Positions 9,801 to 18,734 of a stretch of 64,000 bases of DNA are shown here, piece by piece. The first letter of the stretch is position 1. The number at the start of each line of letters is the position of its first letter. Source of the DNA: Chryseolinea sp. H1M3-3 (lineage in GTDB: Bacteria > Bacteroidota > Bacteroidia > Cytophagales > Cyclobacteriaceae); assembly GCF_029360725.1 (NCBI RefSeq), contig NZ_JARKMY010000019.1, positions 62,001 to 126,000 on the forward strand, in the 5' to 3' direction. The notes below the pieces were generated by a model. That model saw nothing but the letters and a program-made list of their open reading frames with translations. It was not told the origin of the DNA and searched no databases. Made by a program: the position numbers and the translations under genes.

Positions 9801-12800
9801 AACATCAATACCAGCTGCTAACCGTACGATCACCTGGTATGAGGATGGAGCACCACCGATTGGTACATTAATAGCTGATCCGTCGGTGACGCAAGTAAAC
9901 GTCCCGGATGGTAAAGTATACGTCGCCAGGATATTTGAAACGGCTACTGGATGTACAAGCGATGCTATCGTATCAATTAATGTTCGGGCATTACCCACTG
10001 CCCAGGATGCAATGGTTGCCTTGTGCGAGGATTCACCCGGAACAAATACTGCTACCAATATTGATTTAACACAAGCGCGTTTTAGAGATGCAGTCACAAC
10101 GCCCGGGAATATCATTTCCTGGCACAGTTCAGTAGCAAATGCCCAAGCGAACGTGTCTCCGATCGTTGCTCCCATCGCCAGCATTACGGGATCATTGGAT
10201 GTGTTTGCCAGGGTTACTTACGGTACCGCACCGTCGTGTCCCATAGTAGTAAGGCTTAGGTTACAGGTAAATCAGTTGCCTGCAAATGTTCCTATTAATG
10301 GTGACCCCACGGTTTGTATGGGCGCCAACGGAGCCCCTTTGACTTCACTACCAGTACAAACCTATCAGGTTACCAGCGTGCCAGGCGCAAAATATTATTG
10401 GACCATTCCAACTGGACCGGGTGAATTTAACGTGTTCGCTGGTGGAGGAGAGGATGACTTTTACGTCCTGCTTCAGTTCCCTTATACAGCAGCTCCCTCC
10501 GTTGAAACGTTGCGAGTAAGAATTGAACTCAATGGTTGTAGTTCGTCAGATTTGACATTGGATATCAACCGTTCTCCGCAACCTGTGGCTCCGACTATTA
10601 CGGGTGAAGCTGTAGTTTGTGAAAACGATGATGGTATTCAATACAGCATCGTGACGCCAAATCCTAGTTCCGATTATACATGGGAAATAAGAAGACAATC
10701 GGATAATTCTATAGGAGGTGCGTTTATCACTTCCGGTCAAACGCTCCCAGACATCTTCGTGGAATTTGCCGATGAAGATGTAAAGGTAACTGTAACAGAA
10801 GTAAACAATGTTTGTGCGAGCCCTGAAGCGGAATTTCCCGTAACCATAAACCTGAAACCAATAATGGCCGACAACGATCAACAGATCTGCAGTGATTCAC
10901 CGACCAATATTGTATTCCTGGAACATGCCAGCAGCCCTGTTACAATTGATAAATTCACCATATCGAACGCGATTTATACGCCTGGTTTAGGCTACAAGAA
11001 TCCTGCAGGTCCTGAAACATTTCCACAAACGAATCTACCAAATAATTTTATTGAGAATCACGTATTTGAAAACCTAACTGCGACACCACTTGCAGTTAAC
11101 TATACGGTAACTCCAATAAGTGTAGGTGCAGCTGCCAAAGAATGCGCAGGAACTGCACAGATTATCACCGTAACAGTGAAACCGGAGCCTCAGCTAAGTC
11201 CAAGCCTTAACCGTGCAATTTGCAGTGGCGTTGAGACAGGTATCACGCTGATATCCGCCAATAATACATTCCCATCTGACAGGTTTATTTTGAACAGCAT
11301 TACCGTACCAGCGGGCGTGACAGCGCTTTCACCTATCCCTGCAGCAGATGGCACAACGCTATACCTGGACGATGTCATTTATGATAACATATGGGAAAAT
11401 ACCTCAGGTGTAAATCAGATTGTCAGATATGAAATATTACCTTATAGTACAACGTTAGGTTGCGCAGGTAACCCTGCGACCACCGTGGATCTTACGATTT
11501 ATCCACGCACGGATGTTAATCCTGTGGTTGTTCCTCCTTTATGTAATGGCGATCTTTTAAATGTTGCTTTTAGTTCGCCCAATAATGCTGACGCCAACTT
11601 CCTGTGGATTGTCAAGACTTATGATCCTCACATCACAATCGGTAGCTCAGCCGCTGGATTGGGGAATATCGCGAACATGATTATTACCAACACATCATCT
11701 TCTTTGGATGGTACTGTGACATTTGAGGTTCGCGGAAAAAATCCTCCTTCAGAAGAAGGTTTGGATGAATGTGCTAATCCGGTTCAAACATTTGTCGTGA
11801 CTGTAAGGAAATCTCCAATAGCAAATGCCCAAACACTTGAGGTATGTTCAGATGCACCTGGTGGCAACACATTCACTGCGGATCTGGAATCATTAGAAGC
11901 CACCGTAACACCGGATGCAGGAGATCCCAACACCACAATAACCTGGTATCAGGATATCGGTTTAACAACTCAAATTCCCGATGATGGTTCATTGAACGCC
12001 TATGTAATGACCGATGACATCCCTGTATACGCGGTCGTTGAATATTTGCCGACATCTTGTCAGAGAGTTGTCCCTATAAAATATAGGGTTAATCCTCAGA
12101 TTTCAGTATCCAACACTTTAAGCAACTTCAATGGTTTCAACCTGAATTGTAATGCGGATAACAGCGGGCAAATCAGAATAGATGTACTGACCGGAACACC
12201 TGTATATTCATATCGAATTGACGGTGGTCCTTTCATTAACGCAGGAACCAGTGTTTATACTTTTAACTCGCTGGCAGCCGGCCCTCACGTTGTAGAGGTA
12301 CAGGATTCAAAGGGATGTTTGGCTACTCAAAATATTAATTTGATTGAGCCGCCAACACTTTCGGCTTCTTTGACTATCGATCAACCGATTTCTTGTTTCC
12401 TTGGCAGTGATGGAATCATTAGTACTAATGTATCCGGCGGTTCAGGTACTTATTCAAGCTATTTGTTGTTACAAACAAATACGACAGATCCGGATAACGA
12501 TGGTATATTCAGTAACCTGAATGCCGGGTCGTATAACGTAAGAGTTGAAGATTCGAATGGATGTACCATCGATTCTCCGCCGGTTTCACTAGTCAACCCG
12601 TTACAGGTTGAACTTACGGCAACCGTATTAATGAATGCCAATGGCTATGCCTTGAGCTGTAAAGATGCACAGGATGCTCAGATTGATGTTACTGCCGCCG
12701 GTGGAAATATCCCTACGACGTACAACTACACCTTGGTAAGATCGGGTGATCCTACAAATCCTTACCGAGTAATAACTGGTGGTACCGGAGTAGAAGCATT

Positions 12801-15195
12801 TCAAAATTTACCTTTTGGTAGCTACACGATCACAGTAACGGATAAGAATAATTGCCCATCGTTGCCTGTTTCTGTGGTGATTATAAATCCTCCTCCATTT
12901 ATTGCCGGGTTAGTCGGAATTAATCAATCGATATGTATGGGTGAAGATCCCATGCTGATCAATGAGCTTGTTGCTCCGTTCGGTGGTGTGGGTAATTATC
13001 AGTTCCAATGGCAACAATCACTGACGGGTTCAACAAACGACGCGGATTGGATTGATATCCCTGGGGCTACTGGCAACCAGTTTGATCCTCCTGCGATTAC
13101 ACAAACTACATACTACCGGAGACTGGTTTCTTCAGGCTCATGTGGTGTGCTCGGAAAAGATAATAAAGTGGAAATTACCGTCAATCCATTACCGGTGGTA
13201 TCATTTACAGCGCCTTCAAATGTTTGCCAGGGCGAATCATTTACGCTGTCGCTCGCCATGTCACTGGGTACGGCACCTATTGAATACGACTATTCTGCTG
13301 GATCAACCACCTTTACGAACTTGATTGGAACGGAAAATACAATGATTCCGATCAGCAACTTCCAGCAAAACACAACCTATACTTTATTGAGGGTACGCGA
13401 TCTTAATGGATGTATTTCAACAAATGTACCGCAAGCATTGCCTGTTAACATCATTAAGATCAACCCCGACTTCCAGGTGCTTGCACCGACGGCGCAATGT
13501 CCAGGGGGCACGTTCACCTTCCAATGGGAAGTTGAGCAAGGCGTAAAATATACATGGATTTGGACTGATGGTAGTCAGACCGTTGTAAACGATCCGCTGT
13601 CACCAGGGCCTGATGATAAACCACTCGGTGTTCAAACCATCACGCACATTTTTGCTGCAGGTTCCACGGAAAGTTCAACCATTTATCCCGTAAGGCTTCA
13701 GGCCGAGAATGCCCTATGCGAACCTAAATTTGCTACTAAAACGGTTACGGTATATCCCAATGTGATTCTCAACATCTTACCGGGAGAATTGGTACTGTGT
13801 AGTGGTGAAAGCACGAGGTTCAGAGATCAATCCGCAGGGGTAGATGTCGGCAAGTGGTATTACCGTGAAAAAGGGACAACGCAGGAACTCGATGTCCGAA
13901 CCGGGCCGGTAGCAAATGTGACGTATACTTTCACAAATAACACTTCTACGAATCCCATGTATTATGAAGTTGTGTATGAAGCCTCTAATAACGAAGGTTG
14001 TTCAGCAAAATACATGGAAGAGGTTAAGGTGTACCGAGGTGTCACGGCTGAGATTGGCAGTACGCCAGATCCGCCAGCACCTTTTAGCGGGGGTTCATCT
14101 ACAATAACCTTTACTAATAATTCAGCGCCTCTCGATCCGGCAGATTTCGAATTCTCTTGGGATTTTGGTGATGTTAGAGCAACACCAGCTACCGGCACGG
14201 GTACCGCAACTTACGCCGTAGACTATTTCTCGCCTGGAATAAAACATATCACTTTGCGCGCAATCAATATTGATGCACGTGACATTGATAATAAAACTTG
14301 TCAGAGTATCGACACCAAGCAAATCAATATACAATTGCCAATGCTAGGTGCTGCGTTTAAGGCGACGCCGCTTGCATCTTGCTTCCCGACAAATATTACT
14401 GTGGAAAATCTTTCACCTGGTGCGGATACATTCTTGTGGGAGTTGTATGATCAATCAGGCTTGGTAACAACATCGACATTGCGTAACCCTGAGTTTAGAA
14501 TTTTAAAACCAGGCACGTACGATCTTTATCTCACGGCTAGCTTCCTGGCTACTGGCCAAACGGCACAGGCAAACCAAAAAGGTATCGAAGTTTTTGATAA
14601 ACCTTCTGCACTTTTCGAGCTGCGTCCGAACCCGCTGTATGTTCCGGATACGGAATTGCAAACATTTAACAAATCAGCTCGCGCCAGCATATATGAATGG
14701 ATTTTTGATGATGGATCAACTTCTAATGAATATGAACCACGACACCTTTATAAGCTGGAGGGTAAATATTTCGTGACCCTCGTCGCTGGCTTCGATAATG
14801 GAAACCGTGACGTGGATGGAGATGGAATTATGGATGGCAATGTAATTTGTTATGACACGACTAAGCAGGAACTGGTTGCGCTCGATGGTGGATACATTAA
14901 ACTTCCCAATGCATTTACGCCCGGTGAATCAGGTCCATCAGGTGGTGTAGCTGGGAACGGAACATTTAACGATGTGTTCCTGCCGATCATGCGTGGCGTT
15001 GAAGAATTTCAAATGCAGATTTTCGACCGGTGGGGTACACTGCTTTTTGAAAGCCGTGATAAAAACATCGGTTGGGATGGATACGATAAAAACGGAAGGG
15101 CGTTACCGGCAGGGGTATACGTTTACAAGCTAGTCTTGCGCTTGTCTGATGGACAACGAACGACTAAGATAGGGGATGTGACATTGATTAAATAG
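6814..15195 (+). CDS. Giant secreted surface protein with SprB-like repeats, PKD domains and a type IX secretion C-terminal domain
   Basis: This 2793-residue protein is the largest gene in the window. Residues 1-29 form a signal peptide ending LAQ. Most of the chain (about 100-1770) is built from Ig-like units of roughly 80-100 residues, each opening with an IC/VC-x-G type motif (for example ICNNSS, VCEGTS, ICSGVE, VCMGAN), so it is cysteine-rich. Three SprB-like repeats lie at about 1775-2030 (CNADNSGQIRIDV, CFLGSDGIISTNVSGG). PKD-like units with SWDFGD and EWIFDDGS are near 2445 and 2630. The last 95 residues are the gliding-type CHU_C domain: LPNAFTP, IFDRWG, GWDGYDKNGRALPAGVYVY. Such domains direct export by the type IX system and surface attachment. 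The adjacent PorP/SprF gene fits this. An adhesin or motility role is inferred; the ligand is unknown. Confidence 0.93.
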   Translation: MCLLLRFKFLSVISIIIGLSIFQQKTLAQGCNGADGTGIFTGSIANRDNGTLCANNPVQPGIMEIDIANVDESGTVEFEINWDDGSAPELVVGIKIGPNRYFASAIHLFPPNGGQVKCEYRPDVRLVFNGSVCAATLGVPPRFVRWNTDDQQTGDLSLLETITNVNEYLVCAGVETNVTFTDRSDLNCVPPDLILGPNDRRRWRQFVYGTTNTITGTVRIGGFPTAFPSNGAVSISTEPITNSGFPTATTEIITIPSTAQVGDVFEITMNYWNTCNAYPARPPVTERARIRVVAQPPAPGGLNETVCNGTTPSRFDLTGVPPGNIVNWYRNVPGSPDAPGTLITSGTNTFLNFTSANVPGYVNNTTAGVYSVWASYVPNVANALNCESPKIQLTRIIRSAITVPNPTTAPPAQICNNSSFNIVLPNPATETVGGATQYIFNGASGVTVGSSNANSATYNVAVAFAPGQLFVDRTISVTRQYTSAPNCAATRTFDVRIYNETVAGTPSNFPDVCEGTSVGPITLSGHIGTIVEWQVELNGGGFVTYTGPASGNSITPGILSDGIYRFRAVVDNGPCNTVTSGIETVTVTDNPTPPTAGTDQAICGVLVSAAQNATSGAGTGTWSYLSSVPAGRPAPTFTANAANTTFSIANTSLAGAYTMRWSVIIGACTFEDDVVIDFGANPAAVPPMTVNQCGETTNLTAPTPTVGTGVWTIISGPGGCITGSCPQISIADVNNPTSAVSLNSPFTYGSYILEWRVTSGTCPSEAGNATVTFYQTPTAASADVTGICLDPTTTAIPLTGTIGGGATSGTWVNVDGNGSIGSITVVGNTVSAVYNANAADYTAGTSIKVKLQGIPAGASTCAVAEDEITIFVDRVPIADAGTPTVNVCESFYQLTAQDPPPFGATGLWTGTAGLTFDDPTDPQTTVRNLPAPGNSATVRWTLTSAGGNSCTAFDEVVINRISAPASTDISPVICEVPPAGGALTTQVLLTSYESTVTSIPAANRTITWYEDGAPPIGTLIADPSVTQVNVPDGKVYVARIFETATGCTSDAIVSINVRALPTAQDAMVALCEDSPGTNTATNIDLTQARFRDAVTTPGNIISWHSSVANAQANVSPIVAPIASITGSLDVFARVTYGTAPSCPIVVRLRLQVNQLPANVPINGDPTVCMGANGAPLTSLPVQTYQVTSVPGAKYYWTIPTGPGEFNVFAGGGEDDFYVLLQFPYTAAPSVETLRVRIELNGCSSSDLTLDINRSPQPVAPTITGEAVVCENDDGIQYSIVTPNPSSDYTWEIRRQSDNSIGGAFITSGQTLPDIFVEFADEDVKVTVTEVNNVCASPEAEFPVTINLKPIMADNDQQICSDSPTNIVFLEHASSPVTIDKFTISNAIYTPGLGYKNPAGPETFPQTNLPNNFIENHVFENLTATPLAVNYTVTPISVGAAAKECAGTAQIITVTVKPEPQLSPSLNRAICSGVETGITLISANNTFPSDRFILNSITVPAGVTALSPIPAADGTTLYLDDVIYDNIWENTSGVNQIVRYEILPYSTTLGCAGNPATTVDLTIYPRTDVNPVVVPPLCNGDLLNVAFSSPNNADANFLWIVKTYDPHITIGSSAAGLGNIANMIITNTSSSLDGTVTFEVRGKNPPSEEGLDECANPVQTFVVTVRKSPIANAQTLEVCSDAPGGNTFTADLESLEATVTPDAGDPNTTITWYQDIGLTTQIPDDGSLNAYVMTDDIPVYAVVEYLPTSCQRVVPIKYRVNPQISVSNTLSNFNGFNLNCNADNSGQIRIDVLTGTPVYSYRIDGGPFINAGTSVYTFNSLAAGPHVVEVQDSKGCLATQNINLIEPPTLSASLTIDQPISCFLGSDGIISTNVSGGSGTYSSYLLLQTNTTDPDNDGIFSNLNAGSYNVRVEDSNGCTIDSPPVSLVNPLQVELTATVLMNANGYALSCKDAQDAQIDVTAAGGNIPTTYNYTLVRSGDPTNPYRVITGGTGVEAFQNLPFGSYTITVTDKNNCPSLPVSVVIINPPPFIAGLVGINQSICMGEDPMLINELVAPFGGVGNYQFQWQQSLTGSTNDADWIDIPGATGNQFDPPAITQTTYYRRLVSSGSCGVLGKDNKVEITVNPLPVVSFTAPSNVCQGESFTLSLAMSLGTAPIEYDYSAGSTTFTNLIGTENTMIPISNFQQNTTYTLLRVRDLNGCISTNVPQALPVNIIKINPDFQVLAPTAQCPGGTFTFQWEVEQGVKYTWIWTDGSQTVVNDPLSPGPDDKPLGVQTITHIFAAGSTESSTIYPVRLQAENALCEPKFATKTVTVYPNVILNILPGELVLCSGESTRFRDQSAGVDVGKWYYREKGTTQELDVRTGPVANVTYTFTNNTSTNPMYYEVVYEASNNEGCSAKYMEEVKVYRGVTAEIGSTPDPPAPFSGGSSTITFTNNSAPLDPADFEFSWDFGDVRATPATGTGTATYAVDYFSPGIKHITLRAINIDARDIDNKTCQSIDTKQINIQLPMLGAAFKATPLASCFPTNITVENLSPGADTFLWELYDQSGLVTTSTLRNPEFRILKPGTYDLYLTASFLATGQTAQANQKGIEVFDKPSALFELRPNPLYVPDTELQTFNKSARASIYEWIFDDGSTSNEYEPRHLYKLEGKYFVTLVAGFDNGNRDVDGDGIMDGNVICYDTTKQELVALDGGYIKLPNAFTPGESGPSGGVAGNGTFNDVFLPIMRGVEEFQMQIFDRWGTLLFESRDKNIGWDGYDKNGRALPAGVYVYKLVLRLSDGQRTTKIGDVTLIK

Positions 15196-15205
15196 TTTAC
15201 CTGTT

Positions 15206-15246
15206 TGAGGATTCAAGGTTCAAGGCTAGGCGAACCTCGAACCTCA
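15206..15246 (+). repeat. Intergenic imperfect hairpin
   Basis: Between the giant surface-protein gene and the PorP gene, TGAGG-A-TTCAAGGTTC pairs with GAACCTCGAACCTCA to form a stem of about 14 bp with one bulge and one mismatch, around a loop of roughly 10 nt. There is no T-run after it, so it is not a classical terminator. It could be an mRNA-processing or attenuation element between two co-oriented genes, or a dispersed intergenic repeat. Confidence 0.4.
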
Positions 15247-15272
15247 GACATCGAACTTCGAATTTTTAGAGA

Positions 15273-16295
15273 ATGAAAAAGATTTTACAAATACTATTAC
15301 TGATAACAAGCTTCTCAGCGTATGCTCAGGATCCGCAGTTCTCTCAATATTATCAGGCACCATTGTACCTTAATCCGGGCTTTACAGGTATTACGCCGCA
15401 ACAACGCTTTGTAGCAAACCATCGTATTCAATGGCCCAGTTTGCCTCAGGCTTTCGCTACCTATGCGGCATCGTACGATATCTTTGTAAATGAATTAAGA
15501 AGTGGTTTTGGATTTCTGTTTACCACAGACAAAATGGGTTCGGCCGGTTGGCGAACCACAACGGGATCTCTAATGTACTCTTACAAAATCAAGTTAACAG
15601 AAAATATAGTTTTTTCTCCAGGTCTTTCCTTTGGATATGGATCAAACGGGCTTGACCGTTCCAAACTGCGTTTAGGTGATGGGCTTGAGTATGACGGAAT
15701 TTCTCTTGATCCTGAGTTAAATAAATTGGGCAGGCAAAGTCATTTTGATTTTGGTTCAGGATTTTTGTTGTATTCGAAGAGCCTTTGGTTTGGTGCATCG
15801 TTCCAACACATGAACAGGCCCAATCTTTCTGTGCTTAATGAAGTGAGTCGGCTTGATATCAAGACTTCTATCCATGCGGGTATACGGTTAAGTCTAAATG
15901 GTGGACTGCTGAATCGCGCGCGCACTTCTTACCTTACACCGTCATTCATTTACCGGATGCAGGGAAAATCATTCACACAGCTTGATTTGGGTGTAAACTA
16001 TCATATTGATCCTATCTCTGTCGGTTTGTGGTATCGCGGTAAACCTTTCCAGCGAACCGTCATCAATAGTATCGCGCAAGACGCATTGATCCTTTATCTC
16101 GGTTTATATTTCAAAAGTCTCACGATCGGTTATAGTTATGATTTCACAATATCAGAATTGCAAACTTCGTCAGGGGGCGCACACGAAGTTTCAATTGTGT
16201 ACGAATTCAATTCCAAGTCAAAGAAAAGCGTTAAGAAAAAATATCGCTTGATTCCATGTCCGACGTTTAATAGTAAGGAAGGGTTCTGGAATTAA
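15273..16295 (+). CDS. PorP/SprF family type IX secretion outer-membrane protein
   Basis: This is a 340-residue protein of the PorP/SprF family. These are outer-membrane beta-barrel-like proteins that accompany type IX substrates with gliding-type C-terminal domains and assist their export or anchoring. Residues 1-18 are a signal peptide ending AYA. The family opening QDPQFSQYYQAPLYLNPGFTG follows (shown here in part, residues 19-39). The body is rich in alternating aromatic/glycine strands such as SFGYGSNGLD and LGLYFKSLTIGYSYDF. The extreme C-terminus carries a basic stretch (SKSKKSVKKKYR) and a CPTF segment. It follows the giant surface protein by 77 bp on the same strand, so the two very likely form a substrate/partner pair. 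The family assignment is firm; the pairing is inference. Confidence 0.92.
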   Translation: MKKILQILLLITSFSAYAQDPQFSQYYQAPLYLNPGFTGITPQQRFVANHRIQWPSLPQAFATYAASYDIFVNELRSGFGFLFTTDKMGSAGWRTTTGSLMYSYKIKLTENIVFSPGLSFGYGSNGLDRSKLRLGDGLEYDGISLDPELNKLGRQSHFDFGSGFLLYSKSLWFGASFQHMNRPNLSVLNEVSRLDIKTSIHAGIRLSLNGGLLNRARTSYLTPSFIYRMQGKSFTQLDLGVNYHIDPISVGLWYRGKPFQRTVINSIAQDALILYLGLYFKSLTIGYSYDFTISELQTSSGGAHEVSIVYEFNSKSKKSVKKKYRLIPCPTFNSKEGFWN

Positions 16296-16536
16296 AGTGA
16301 AACACACAGCCGCTATTTTGAGTAGGGCGATTTAATATAAGGATTGTCGATGCGTGTAGCTGTCATAATTTGTTGCACAGGAGCGGACGCATTTGCACAT
16401 TGAACAAACTTCTTCGCCACAGAACTCTGTTCCTCCTTAACTTATCTTTGGATTTTTCGATAATCCAATATTCTGATTTTCCAATCTTCCAATTCCAAAC
16501 CTTTACCTAACTTTGGCCGGATATGCAATCTGGTTT

Positions 16537-17940
16537 ATGAACTTAGCGTCTTCTCTTCAACATGATGTGTTAAAAAAAATTGGCCGTGTGGCCGATGCTT
16601 TACAGCTTGAAACGTATGTCGTTGGTGGCTATGTGCGAGATTTGATTTTGAATCGACCTTCCAAAGATATTGATTTTGTTTGTGTAGGAAGCGGCATAGA
16701 GCTCGCTCAAAAAGTAGCGACGGCACTGGGGCCGGATATCCATGTAACCATTTTTAAAAGTTTTGGGACAGCTCAAATTGTTTATGGAGATCTTGAACTG
16801 GAGTTTGTTGGCGCGCGGAAAGAATCCTACCGACATGATTCCAGAAAACCTATTGTTGAAAATGGAACATTAGAGGATGATCAAAAGCGGAGGGACTTCA
16901 CCATTAATGCATTGGCCATAAGTTTGAATAAAAAAAATTATGGTGACTTAATTGACCCGTTCAATGGTCATGAGGATATGAAAAAAAAGATTATTCGCAC
17001 GCCACTCGATCCGGCGATAACTTTTTCGGATGATCCTTTGAGAATGATGCGCGCCGTACGCTTCGCATCACAATTGAATTATGACATTGAAGCTGACGCT
17101 TTTCAAGCCATCATTAACCAGGCAGAACGTCTTCAGATTGTTTCGCAGGAGCGTATAACCGATGAGTTGAATAAAATTATATTAAGCACGGTTCCCTCTT
17201 ATGGGTTCAAGCTTCTTTTCCATAGCGGTTTATTGAAACAATTTTTTCCAGAGCTCGTGGCCCTGCATGGTGTAGAATACATCGGAAACAAGGCGCACAA
17301 AGATAATTTCTTTCATACCCTTCAGGTACTCGACAATGTTGCAAAGGTATCCAGTGATTTGTGGTTGCGCTGGGCTGCAATACTTCATGACATCGCCAAA
17401 CCGGCAACCAAGAGATATGATAAAATCCACGGCTGGACATTTCATGGTCATGAAGATCGTGGTGCCCGCATGACTCCTTCCATTTTTAAGCGCCTAAAGC
17501 TACCGTTGAATGATAGAATGGAGTTTGTACAAAAACTTGTTCGACTACACTTGCGTCCCATTCCACTTTCCAAAGAAGTGACAGACGCTGCCATCCGAAG
17601 GTTGCTATTCGATGCGGGTGACGACATTGATGCCCTCATGAAACTTTGTCGTGCGGATATCACCTCCAAAAATTATGACAAGGTCAGTCGCTTCCTCAAA
17701 AACTTTGACGTAGTTGAACAGAAGATTGCAGAGGTAGAAGCAAAAGATCACATCAGAAATTTTCAGCCCCCCATCACTGGTGATGAAATTATGAGCCTCT
17801 ATAAAATTCCTCCTGGAAGAATTATCGGTGAAATTAAAGAGCAAATTAAAGAGGCTATCCTGGAAGGGGAGATCAAGAACGACAGGGAAGAAGCCATGCA
17901 ATTGTTAAAAAGAATAGCGAAGGAAAAGGGGTTGGAGTAG
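16537..17940 (+). CDS. cca: CCA tRNA nucleotidyltransferase / poly(A) polymerase-like protein with HD domain
   Basis: This protein belongs to the class II CCA-adding enzymes, which rebuild the 3' CCA end of tRNAs. The 467-residue protein has the nucleotidyltransferase motif GGYVRDLIL near residue 34 and the metal-binding DID of KDIDFVCVG near residue 48. The RRDFTINALA motif follows, then the RNA-binding motif DPLRMMRAVRFASQL. A C-terminal HD domain (about 250-360) contains HTLQVLDNV, ILHDIAKP and a second histidine cluster HGHED. I chose the ATG at 16537, because the upstream TTG at 16513 would only add eight residues not expected for the family. HD-containing members in this phylum usually add CCA, but exact A- versus CC-adding specificity cannot be read here. 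Confidence 0.9.
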   Translation: MNLASSLQHDVLKKIGRVADALQLETYVVGGYVRDLILNRPSKDIDFVCVGSGIELAQKVATALGPDIHVTIFKSFGTAQIVYGDLELEFVGARKESYRHDSRKPIVENGTLEDDQKRRDFTINALAISLNKKNYGDLIDPFNGHEDMKKKIIRTPLDPAITFSDDPLRMMRAVRFASQLNYDIEADAFQAIINQAERLQIVSQERITDELNKIILSTVPSYGFKLLFHSGLLKQFFPELVALHGVEYIGNKAHKDNFFHTLQVLDNVAKVSSDLWLRWAAILHDIAKPATKRYDKIHGWTFHGHEDRGARMTPSIFKRLKLPLNDRMEFVQKLVRLHLRPIPLSKEVTDAAIRRLLFDAGDDIDALMKLCRADITSKNYDKVSRFLKNFDVVEQKIAEVEAKDHIRNFQPPITGDEIMSLYKIPPGRIIGEIKEQIKEAILEGEIKNDREEAMQLLKRIAKEKGLE

Positions 17941-18037
17941 CCATCGGCGAGTCTAGATTAAGGTGCTTGATGGAGAACCAGTAGTGTTGCTGTGAGTATG
18001 AGGCGTAGGCACCAGTGTCAAAAAATCAGGCTTCAAC

Positions 18038-18075
18038 CCGGAAGCGCCGCATCTAACCGGAAGCGCCGCATCTAA
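18038..18075 (+). repeat. Perfect 19-bp tandem duplication
   Basis: CCGGAAGCGCCGCATCTAA occurs at 18038-18056 and immediately again at 18057-18075 without a mismatch. It lies in the non-coding gap upstream of the ECF sigma factor gene. The GC-rich repeat differs from its AT-rich surroundings. It may be a replication-slippage duplication or a paired binding site. Confidence 0.85.
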
Positions 18076-18161
18076 AACAGTGATGATTGCCCTGTGCAAC
18101 CCTTTTCTTTTTAACTTGTCTTTATACATCAATAGCAGCAAAACGATTGGATCAGAGGACT

Positions 18162-18695
18162 TTGCACATTCATGATGAACTGATTGAACGATGCCGGATG
18201 GGGGAGAGAGATGCGCATTACCAGCTCTATAAGCTGTATGCAAAAGCCATGTTCAACGTTGGATATCGCATCACAAAAAGTGAAGAAGAAGCGGAAGACG
18301 TCCTGCAAGAAGCGTTTATCAGCGCGTTTCATAATCTCGAAAGCTATCGTGGTGATGCTTCCTTTGGCGCCTGGTTAAAAAGGATCGTGGTGAACAAGGC
18401 CCTTAACGCTTTAAATAAACGTAAACATGAATTGATACCGGACGACGACGAGCAATGGGATGTAGCTGAAGAGGAAACGTCCACTGAATACAGGGAGGAT
18501 TTAACGGTTGAACGGGTGAAACAATGCATTGAAAAATTGCCGGATGGATACAGGACGGTGCTCTCGTTATATTTGTTGGAGGGATACGATCATCAGGAAA
18601 TCGGGGAGATTCTTGGTATCAGTGAATCTACTTCAAAGTCTCAGTTGAACAGAGCGAAAAGTAAATTGAAAGAATTATTAAACCAGGTTCAGTAG
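18162..18695 (+). CDS. ECF-type RNA polymerase sigma factor
   Basis: This is an extracytoplasmic-function sigma factor that would redirect RNA polymerase to a small regulon. Sigma region 2 includes AHYQLYKLYAKAMFNVGYRI, the acidic AEDVLQEAFISAF and the region 2.4 part GAWLKRIVVNKALN. Region 4 (about 120-175) has the helix-turn-helix YRTVLSLYLLEGYDHQEIGEILGIS. No in-frame ATG precedes region 2. The TTG at 18162 gives the opening HIHDELIERCRMGERDAH, which fits the Bacteroidota pattern, with AGAGGA just before it. A TTG at 18087 would add 25 poorly conserved residues. The next gene, 39 bp downstream, encodes a small membrane protein likely to be its regulator. Confidence 0.92.
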   Translation: MHIHDELIERCRMGERDAHYQLYKLYAKAMFNVGYRITKSEEEAEDVLQEAFISAFHNLESYRGDASFGAWLKRIVVNKALNALNKRKHELIPDDDEQWDVAEEETSTEYREDLTVERVKQCIEKLPDGYRTVLSLYLLEGYDHQEIGEILGISESTSKSQLNRAKSKLKELLNQVQ

Positions 18696-18734
18696 CCCAG
18701 CGCAGATGTTGAGCCCAAAAAAAATATAATTGCT

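Noticed and set aside
6868-14334. Many antisense and alternative-frame ORFs inside the giant surface-protein gene
   Set aside because: All are shadows of one continuous 2793-codon frame with a signal peptide and a known C-terminal domain.
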